Positions 28,954 to 36,177 of a DNA stretch of 48,003 nucleotides are shown in pieces (within the stretch, counting starts at the first letter, position 1; each line of letters begins with the position of its first letter). The translations under genes and the position numbers were made by a program. The stretch comes from Candidatus Nitrotoga sp. HW29 (GTDB taxonomy: Bacteria; Pseudomonadota; Gammaproteobacteria; Burkholderiales; Gallionellaceae): assembly GCF_924101635.2 (NCBI RefSeq), contig NZ_CAKMAA020000032.1:1-48003 (forward strand), written 5' to 3'. The notes below the pieces were generated by a model, which was not told the origin of the DNA, ran no database searches, and was given only the letters and a program-made list of their open reading frames with translations.

Positions 28954-31485
28954 TCAGTTATCAATTCGCTGCAATTTAATGTCTCTCAGCATAAACGTTA
29001 ACGCACGAGGCTCATCATGCGTCGGATCTCTCGCTTGGCCGGGAAAAATGTCTATAAGGTTGGCGCCAGCCAACCCATTGATTTTGAAATCGGCATGCGC
29101 TGATATTCCTGGCTTCGTGCGCTTTATGGCGATTGAATTCACATATTCGCCATTGGCGTGCAGCTTAACTTCCATAGACTCGAACAAATTACTGTAATAG
29201 GTTAGCCTGATTAGATAACGCCCCTCTTCTGGACAATGCACGACTACACGTGATTGTGCACCATGGCACCACTGAAAGGCCGTTGGCAAGTCAAACTGAG
29301 GGTACGGGCCCTCAATAGCCGAAACGCCATGTACTGCACGCCAAGACGTAACCGGGCGTAATGACTCGTCAACGAAAGCAGAGTGGCGGATGAAACCGAT
29401 CTTATGGGGAGCCCCCCATTGGTCGATCAACCCAAGTTTACGCCATGTAGTGAATAAGCTGTGATAAGCCGATTCCAAGGAAAACTCGTTAAGCGCGTAT
29501 ATGCGTGCCCAAGATCCGAGATTTTTACACATATCACGATCACGATACAAACGAACGATTGCCTCACGTAGCGCCTGCGTAGATGGTGAAACACGCAAAC
29601 CCGTGACACCTTCCACAATCGCGTCGCGCACCCCGGTCTGATCAAACCCGATCGATGGAGTACCAACAAGCGCAGCTTCGATAAAAACCTGGCCGAAGGT
29701 TTCCTCTGTACTTGGGCCGACATATACATCGGCTGCACTCAGCGCAGCCGTCAGCGTGGTTGTTTCAGTGACATACCCCAATGGCACAAGTTCTACTCCG
29801 CTAATATCAAGTGGAACGTCCTGATTTCCAATCAGAATGACAGACAGATTCGGAAGGTTGAGGTTCCGTAGCGCCTCGATTAAGTAATGCCCTCCCTTAC
29901 GCCTCTCTGCTAAGGACGACACGCTGAATGCGATAACAAAGTGTTCGATCTTGATGCCCAAGGCACTCCGCGCCGCCATTTTTTCCAAAGGCTTGAACAA
30001 ATGAACCGGCGCGCCAAGTTGGAGGTGTCGAATGCGAGATCCCGCGTCACTACGAATTACGGACAGTGATTCGTGAGCACGGCCCTCACTCCAGGCCGAG
30101 TTGGCTAGAATAAAAGGCGAATGCGGACCACCCAGCAACGACTGTTTTCTTTTCCAAGCATCTGAAATTTTTTTTGGAGCAAGATCCGGGTAGTGTTTTG
30201 CTGTGGGGCAACTCGCGTCACAACCTGAAAGGTATCTTCTGCACTCCCCGGTATATGCGCAACGCCCGGTAAACAACCAGAAATCATGGGTCACCCAGAA
30301 TGATGGGAAACGTGCGCTTAATTTCTCAATAACCCCCACCGAATCACGCGTTGCGGCGTGCAAATTTCCAAACACTACCACATCGGGGTCAAATCGAACC
30401 ACATTTTCAGCCAAGTCTGCCTCATCGGGCTTGCCGTCCGATCCGGCTAAAAAACGGAGATGAAATAACTTTACATCATGGCCTGCCATATCCAACCCAG
30501 ACGCCAGCCGGCCATGCGCGATGCCGGCACCATACTGCATTCCTACATCATTCACCATCGCAACGCGCAAGGCACGTTTAAACCGAACGGGAGGCCTCAT
30601 GCTTGGTTGCAGCTTGATTGAATGTGTAGCTGCGAAACGGTCACGCACCTCAATAAGTTCTTTTTTGAACTTTGCAGGATCAGCGGTCTTTTGCTCCAGA
30701 TGCATCCTGAAGCGTGCTAGCGGTGCACCGATCACGTGCAGTTCTGCACCTATATGCGCAAATCTGCACCACAACTCGTAATCCATGCTGTAGTAGCAAT
30801 CCTCACGGACATGAGCGCCCGCCCGCTCCCACAAAGCACGGGAGAAAAATACCTCCGGTTGATAAAAAAACTGGCCTGCGTTCCAGCCATTGTCCAGATC
30901 GAGAAGGTCTTGCAAAGGCAGAGGGCCATTTGCGCATGATGTCATATGACGGTGAATGAGATTGCCGTCTTTATATATTTCGCAGATACCCGACACCAGA
31001 TCAACGTCCCGGGTAGCGAAGGCCATTGCCACCGCTGCAAGCGCCCCGGGTGCAAACTGGTCATCACTATTCAGCCAGCACAATATGTCGCCCGTGGCCA
31101 AGCGAAAACCCTTATTAAGGGCATCGCTTTGCCCACTGTCAGGCTCGCTAACGACATGGGAAAGCTGCGAGCGATAACGCTCGACAACCTGCATGGAGTC
31201 ATCGCTCGAACCGCCGTCAATAATGATGTGCTCGACATTCGGGTAGTCCTGCTGAAGAACCGATTCTATCGTCTGCGCAATGTAACGCCCCTGATTGAAA
31301 GACGGTGTGATCACACTTATTTTTGGCCATGCGAGTCCCCCAGGCATGGTTTTAGGGAGACTCAATTGGGCCTCGGCAATCGATACGCCATGCTCAAATA
31401 TATAACGCGATTGACGCGCGATTTGCTTTTTAAGGCGCACCCTACGCTCAACTCTCTGAATAATACTCTTAAGCCAGCTTATCAT
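28954..31485 (-). CDS. GT2-GT4 fusion glycosyltransferase with a C-terminal beta-sandwich-like domain
   Basis: A bifunctional-looking protein of 843 residues. A GT2 domain (about 54-285) has PKISVITPSFNQGRYIAQT, IIDGGSSDDS and CWLNSDDQF. A GT4/GT-B domain (about 305-690) has RVAMVNDVGMQYGAGIAHGR, the Cys-rich WLFTGRCAYTGEC segment, VIAFSVSSLAERRKGGHYL and GPSTEETFGQVFIEAALVGT. The C-terminal about 129 residues (EGPYPQFDLPTAFQW...IRLTYYSNL...RALTFMLRDIKLQRI) have no named family I know, but resemble the end of the membrane glycosyltransferase at 36178. The frame opens at a TTG (31503); GAGGG about 10 nt before the ATG at 31485 favours that start. Two linkages could be made by one protein. Confidence 0.85.
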   Translation of the reverse strand: MISWLKSIIQRVERRVRLKKQIARQSRYIFEHGVSIAEAQLSLPKTMPGGLAWPKISVITPSFNQGRYIAQTIESVLQQDYPNVEHIIIDGGSSDDSMQVVERYRSQLSHVVSEPDSGQSDALNKGFRLATGDILCWLNSDDQFAPGALAAVAMAFATRDVDLVSGICEIYKDGNLIHRHMTSCANGPLPLQDLLDLDNGWNAGQFFYQPEVFFSRALWERAGAHVREDCYYSMDYELWCRFAHIGAELHVIGAPLARFRMHLEQKTADPAKFKKELIEVRDRFAATHSIKLQPSMRPPVRFKRALRVAMVNDVGMQYGAGIAHGRLASGLDMAGHDVKLFHLRFLAGSDGKPDEADLAENVVRFDPDVVVFGNLHAATRDSVGVIEKLSARFPSFWVTHDFWLFTGRCAYTGECRRYLSGCDASCPTAKHYPDLAPKKISDAWKRKQSLLGGPHSPFILANSAWSEGRAHESLSVIRSDAGSRIRHLQLGAPVHLFKPLEKMAARSALGIKIEHFVIAFSVSSLAERRKGGHYLIEALRNLNLPNLSVILIGNQDVPLDISGVELVPLGYVTETTTLTAALSAADVYVGPSTEETFGQVFIEAALVGTPSIGFDQTGVRDAIVEGVTGLRVSPSTQALREAIVRLYRDRDMCKNLGSWARIYALNEFSLESAYHSLFTTWRKLGLIDQWGAPHKIGFIRHSAFVDESLRPVTSWRAVHGVSAIEGPYPQFDLPTAFQWCHGAQSRVVVHCPEEGRYLIRLTYYSNLFESMEVKLHANGEYVNSIAIKRTKPGISAHADFKINGLAGANLIDIFPGQARDPTHDEPRALTFMLRDIKLQRIDN

Positions 31486-31535
31486 TAAATTTGTAGCCCT
31501 CAATTCCAGCGGATGTTACAGTTCAGCGGCACTGC

Positions 31536-32525
31536 TTAAATTGTTCGTGTCAGCACGAAAACACCTGAGGATTCTGGTGCACGGTCGATTCCGGATATTT
31601 CCGCGATATATTCCAGCACATCGCTGGCATTACTCATAAAAAAAGTCACGGTCTTGTCGCTAAACCTCATACAATACTTTAAATAGTCTTGAGCAAATTT
31701 CGAATAGTCAAACTGCGACGGCTCACCGGCAAAATCCTCAAACGAACGGTTTGGAAAAAATTTGAGGCCCAGTTCAGCCTTATTCGCTGCATTAAGAATG
31801 TCATTGAGGCGAAATACGTACTTATCCTCAGCCAGCGACTTATCTACATCGGTTCTGCAATAGAAGCGCATCGTGTCAGACAGGAGCTTCAGATCTTTGA
31901 GTAACTCTTTGTCGCTCGCTGATTTCTGCAAGTATTTCGCGATCAGGCCTAGAACAAATAATCCTTCATAAAGCGGCTCTTCAAAAACCAGACTACCCCC
32001 TCGCACCAGTTTTTTGGATGCTGTCACCAGAAACTCGTCATACTTATCAACATGGTGCAACGCGGATCGAATCACAATCAGAGAAAATGTATCATCTGGG
32101 AGGGCACTGATATTCTCAAATTGCAACACCCCAAGATGCGGAAGGACAAGCCCATTCTTCAGAAATTTTTGTCGTGAAATGCCGAGAAAAATGGATGACG
32201 CATCTGTTACCAAGACCTTGGCTGGGTCAAACGCATTTAGCAGGCCGACTGATAACCGACCAGTACCACATCCAAGCTCAAGAATGGGATTGTTTATATC
32301 CAGATTAAGGCTTTTTGCGAGATTTAATAGGCCTTCCCCCGCGACATAATCATAAGGGGATATCTGATATTGATTGTCGTAAGACTGTTCGTCGTGCTGA
32401 TATTTTCGGTGCGGCGAGATTTGCAGGAAACCTTCGTCACTGCAACGCATCATTTTCAGGAAATCGTTAAAGTTTATTGCCTCAGTAGGGGCCATGATAT
32501 CTAGAGTCGCAGAGTGTGTGGACAT
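31536..32525 (-). CDS. Class I SAM-dependent methyltransferase
   Basis: A 329-residue methyltransferase. Motif I is NPILELGCGTGRLSVGL; the acidic residue after strand 2 is in VLVTDASS; ALPDDTFSLIVIRSALHHVD is the post-motif II region. An N-terminal segment with HRKYQHDEQSYDNQYQISPY recalls sugar or lipid methyltransferases. CAGGAG precedes the ATG. As the gene stands directly upstream of the GT2-GT4 fusion, it probably methylates a sugar of the glycan or caps the chain. The C-terminal about 130 residues are helical and not assigned. Confidence 0.82.
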   Translation of the reverse strand: MSTHSATLDIMAPTEAINFNDFLKMMRCSDEGFLQISPHRKYQHDEQSYDNQYQISPYDYVAGEGLLNLAKSLNLDINNPILELGCGTGRLSVGLLNAFDPAKVLVTDASSIFLGISRQKFLKNGLVLPHLGVLQFENISALPDDTFSLIVIRSALHHVDKYDEFLVTASKKLVRGGSLVFEEPLYEGLFVLGLIAKYLQKSASDKELLKDLKLLSDTMRFYCRTDVDKSLAEDKYVFRLNDILNAANKAELGLKFFPNRSFEDFAGEPSQFDYSKFAQDYLKYCMRFSDKTVTFFMSNASDVLEYIAEISGIDRAPESSGVFVLTRTI

Positions 32526-32624
32526 GTTATTGCTCCTGAAACGATTTATAAAATTAAGGTCATATGAGGTACCATCGGTTTTTCATTTTCCAACGGGTGG
32601 GTTTCATGCTACCAGTTTTTCATC

Positions 32625-32806
32625 TTTTTGGGCCTTGATCGAGTTCACCAGAAACTGCACTAGTGACTTGTAGCCGAGTGGTGAGTGTTGCCGCTTCTGG
32701 CTATAGAGCAACCTTGATCAATTCAAAGCTCATTACCGTCATTTTCGCTCATGTTGCGTAACGTACTCCATGTGCTCGCTCGTTCTTGAAGCTGTTAAAC
32801 CAACTC
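32625..32806 (-). pseudogene. IS3-family transposase (OrfB) 3' remnant
   Basis: On the minus strand 32806 reads SWFNSFKNERAHGVRYAT then a stop; after a frameshift and deletion, LYSQKRQHSPLGYKS and LVQFLVNSI follow. These are the last two conserved blocks of IS3-type integrases (F-x-S-x-K-N-E ... HS-x-LGY-x-SP-x-F). Intervening residues that normally carry the catalytic Glu region are damaged. It fills much of the 403-bp spacer 32526-32928, and lies between the two halves of the polysaccharide locus. I see no other gene in that spacer. Confidence 0.8.
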
Positions 32807-32928
32807 GGTGTAAGTCCCAACAATTTCTTTCCAGTAGGATCGTGATATTACGCCTCCCTTGGAAGACGAAATTTCAGGGAAAGCTTATTATGTTGTTTCA
32901 TGATTGTTATGCCGTATGATTCTATATG

Positions 32929-34986
32929 CTATCTGATGATTGCCTCGACAGGAGGTGGCGATGGTTGAATGAGTGTAGCCAGTTTTTCTGCGATTAGCTT
33001 AGAGCCAGCAATTGATAGATGATCATCATCTCGGTAAAGCAGCCTGCCGTTTGACATCGCGTAGCAATATTGGCTGTCGCACAATTGAGCTGCGGCATCG
33101 AAAATCTTAACCATTGGAAATTCGCTAGCGACCTGAGTCACGATGGTGCGGTACATCCGATTTCGTTCATCGAAGTCTTTGCGCGAAATGACACATGGCG
33201 ACCGAACCGGCCGTTCCGAAAGTCTGTAAGGGCGCAGGGCAATACACTCGCTTGCGTTAAACCCAAGTTCTGGAACATCAACCACGAAAATGATCTGCTT
33301 CCCGGTAGTAGATAGGCGCATCAAAGTGTTGCGCATTGCTTCTTCGAAAACATCAGGCTTTTGAAGCGGACTCTCTGAATCTGGGAAGAAAAGCTCCCAA
33401 TCGTATCCAAGCTCGTTTTTTCCTCGCCCAAAACCTCGGCCTGTTATGTACATAGGTCCACGACTGGCCAGAATAATGGTTCGGATGCTTTGCAGGTTCT
33501 CAGCAAGCGATAGTCGCTCATTTGTTCCAACCAAACACGGATCAGGGTTTCCTCTGGGATGAGATGCAATGCCGAAAAATGGAACACACCCTCCTTCCGC
33601 CAAGTTAAGAATATTCTCTTGGGTTTCTGACAACGCTTCGGCCAAGCCAGGATATAGGGTGCCGCTATGACTGTCCCCAACAAGGAGGATTGAAGGAGGC
33701 AATCGCCTTTGTAGGTTGCAAATACTAATATCTTTAAACTGAGGATATGCGTCTCTGCAATCTCGATCCGGGCTTTTCCATGGCCCAAGTTGGTCAAGAT
33801 TGAGTAATAACTTGGTATGTCTATATTCAAATCCATCTTTATCAAATATCTTATAACCAAGCACGCCAACTATCGCCGCAAGCAAGCACAAAAGCCCCGT
33901 TTTTTTCCAGTTATTCACACCAAATCTAATCGGCCATTCGACCAGCCAATAGGTCAGCCAAGCGAAAGCCACACTTACAATGACGATTACTGCACGAACG
34001 TCGTTGGAAAGAGTTCCGTCTTCGACGATCTTTGCAAAAGACAAGAGAGGCCAATGCCAGAGATATAGGGGGTAGCTAATAAGACCAATAAAAACCAACA
34101 CTCTATTGGTAAGGATAGTACGATTTACCCAAGTCGTTGATCCGGCGAGGATGAGCAAACATGTTCCAACTACAGGAATCGTTGCCCACCACCCCGGGAA
34201 ATTTATACTCTTGTCCAGCTTAATAACTGCTGCCACGACCAAGAAAAGTCCGACCATCGCAAGACCATTAAAGAGAATTCTAACTTGTTTACTTGTAGGG
34301 GTAGAATATGTCAGTAACTTGTTAAATAGTAGTTGGTGTGCCAGAACACCTCCTGCTAATAACTCCCAAAATCTCGTTGCGGGCGAAAAAAACGTGAAAA
34401 CTGCCCTGTCAGCAGCCAAACTTATATTGGATGAAAATGATAGCAATGCAAACAAAACGATAACTGTTGGCACAGAAAACCCAGTGCGCCAAACCAACCA
34501 AATGATAAAAGGATAAATGAGATAGAACTGCTCCTCTAAGGCCAGCGACCAAAGATGCACTAAGGGCTTATAATCCGACACAATATCGAAATACCCGGCT
34601 TCTTGCCACAGAATGAGGTTTTGAATAAAGCTCGCGCTCCCCGCTATGTGCTTACCAAGTTGCTTATATTCCACAGGAAGCAGGACGTACCATCCAAGTA
34701 CAATGCAGGTGGAAAGAACCAAAATGAGTGCAGGGAAAATGCGCTTAATTCGATGGGAGTAAAACTCAATGAAGCTGAAATTACCACGTGCAAGGCTCTT
34801 CAATATAATGCTGGAGATAAGGTACCCGGAGATTACGAAAAAAACATCTACGCCAACAAATCCACCTGGTAAAAGGTTTGGAAATGTATGGAACACGACT
34901 ACTGATAAGACCGCGATCGCACGAAGACCATCGATATCTGGACGGTATGTCGGATGGTAGTTGCGTTGAATGCCAGATCCAGTCAT
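32929..34986 (-). CDS. OafA/YrhL-type acyltransferase-3 with C-terminal SGNH domain
   Basis: Membrane O-acyltransferase of 685 residues that probably acetylates glycan residues. The N-terminal acyltransferase-3 domain (about 10-350, ten helices) has YRPDIDGLRAIAVLSVVVFH, GFVGVDVFFVISGYLIS and HLWSLALEEQFYLIYP with the catalytic His/Glu motifs. The extracytoplasmic SGNH domain has ILLVGDSHSGTLYPGL (Ser block) and the Asp-His block DDDHLSIAGS. It is 10 bp downstream of the second acyltransferase gene. O-acetylation or another acyl donor cannot be told apart by sequence. Confidence 0.92.
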   Translation of the reverse strand: MTGSGIQRNYHPTYRPDIDGLRAIAVLSVVVFHTFPNLLPGGFVGVDVFFVISGYLISSIILKSLARGNFSFIEFYSHRIKRIFPALILVLSTCIVLGWYVLLPVEYKQLGKHIAGSASFIQNLILWQEAGYFDIVSDYKPLVHLWSLALEEQFYLIYPFIIWLVWRTGFSVPTVIVLFALLSFSSNISLAADRAVFTFFSPATRFWELLAGGVLAHQLLFNKLLTYSTPTSKQVRILFNGLAMVGLFLVVAAVIKLDKSINFPGWWATIPVVGTCLLILAGSTTWVNRTILTNRVLVFIGLISYPLYLWHWPLLSFAKIVEDGTLSNDVRAVIVIVSVAFAWLTYWLVEWPIRFGVNNWKKTGLLCLLAAIVGVLGYKIFDKDGFEYRHTKLLLNLDQLGPWKSPDRDCRDAYPQFKDISICNLQRRLPPSILLVGDSHSGTLYPGLAEALSETQENILNLAEGGCVPFFGIASHPRGNPDPCLVGTNERLSLAENLQSIRTIILASRGPMYITGRGFGRGKNELGYDWELFFPDSESPLQKPDVFEEAMRNTLMRLSTTGKQIIFVVDVPELGFNASECIALRPYRLSERPVRSPCVISRKDFDERNRMYRTIVTQVASEFPMVKIFDAAAQLCDSQYCYAMSNGRLLYRDDDHLSIAGSKLIAEKLATLIQPSPPPVEAIIR

Positions 34987-34995
34987 ATAAAAAGC

Positions 34996-36177
34996 TTAGA
35001 TCCTAGATGCCTTGATTTCGACAGAATACCTACCTGGGAGGTTTAACAAAAAACTTAATGCTGTAGATGCTGCGGCTATCATGATTGATGTAAAAAAAGC
35101 AAATCCAACGATTAATTCCGGCGCACTCTTTACCGTATTCAAAACCGATTCGTACCTCCAGGCCAGGAAATATAGCACCAGGATATGCCACAAGTAAATT
35201 TGGAGTGAATGCTTGCCAAGGAAAGACAAAATTGCGTTGTATTTGTTAGTTTCTTTGACCAACAGCCCTGCCACGACAAGAATGATGACCAAATTTAAAA
35301 CCAGAATTTCCGGTCTCGCATAAGCGTAATTAACTTTACTATGTTCAAAATTCGGGCCAACCACGCTGATATCCGTGAGTGCTTTCCAATCGAGGAAATA
35401 TCCGACCACGATCAGAATGATGCCGAGGCTCAACCACCCTTTAATCCTTTCCGGCGAGATCACTTCGGCAATTTCGGGAAACACCAGGCCAAAATAAAAA
35501 TACACCGCCCAGAACAGGGGATTGGGCCTGCACCATGTATAGAAGTCAAGGACACCTCTGTATCCGAGAAAGCCGAGGATCACATGTGCCGCGAGCAGAG
35601 TAGCAAGGATCGCCAGCATCACCGTGCGTAAGCTTATGGCAGAATTCCACCTTCGCACAACTTGGCGATGAAGTGCAGGTGCAAGCCAGGACAAAAACGG
35701 CTTCAAGAAATAAAGCAGCAGAATCATCGGAATGAAGTAGAAAGTTGGATGTACGCCGTAATAAAGCAGCCGGGAAAGCAGCCAGCGTGCTCTTTCGGCA
35801 TCCGTTGGTAGCGCCGTAAGCTCATGCCCAACCCCGAGCAGGAAAAAGGCCGCGACGGATGCAATCAAGTAGGGCCAACCAATGACGAGGATGCGCTCCA
35901 GATAATATCTGCCAAACCCTATTTGACGATGTGACCGATAGGGGCTCGCTAGCAACCCGGAAATAAAAATGAACAAGGGGACTGCAAAATGGAAGAACTG
36001 GTTGAGTGCAAGGCCGGTATAGAACGATGGCGTCCAAGCATTGGCCGAGGTCGCGAAACTGCCGCCAAAGTGAACACATACCACACCAAGGATTGCAAAA
36101 CCCTTCAGGGTGTCTAAAAAATGATTACGCTGCTGGCCAGCAGACTGGCTTTTTATCTCTGAAACTATCACACTCAT
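34996..36177 (-). CDS. Acyltransferase-3 family membrane protein
   Basis: A 393-residue membrane acyltransferase with about ten helices and no SGNH domain. It opens with HFLDTLKGFAILGVVCVHFG and continues with FFHFAVPLFIFISGLLAS, the short acyltransferase-3 form found in glycan-modifying loci. Near the C-terminus LGKHSLQIYLWHILVLYF matches the family. The ATG directly abuts the stop of the large membrane glycosyltransferase (36178), so the two are tightly linked. It may act on a different position or glycan from the 685-residue enzyme. Confidence 0.88.
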   Translation of the reverse strand: MSVIVSEIKSQSAGQQRNHFLDTLKGFAILGVVCVHFGGSFATSANAWTPSFYTGLALNQFFHFAVPLFIFISGLLASPYRSHRQIGFGRYYLERILVIGWPYLIASVAAFFLLGVGHELTALPTDAERARWLLSRLLYYGVHPTFYFIPMILLLYFLKPFLSWLAPALHRQVVRRWNSAISLRTVMLAILATLLAAHVILGFLGYRGVLDFYTWCRPNPLFWAVYFYFGLVFPEIAEVISPERIKGWLSLGIILIVVGYFLDWKALTDISVVGPNFEHSKVNYAYARPEILVLNLVIILVVAGLLVKETNKYNAILSFLGKHSLQIYLWHILVLYFLAWRYESVLNTVKSAPELIVGFAFFTSIMIAAASTALSFLLNLPGRYSVEIKASRI

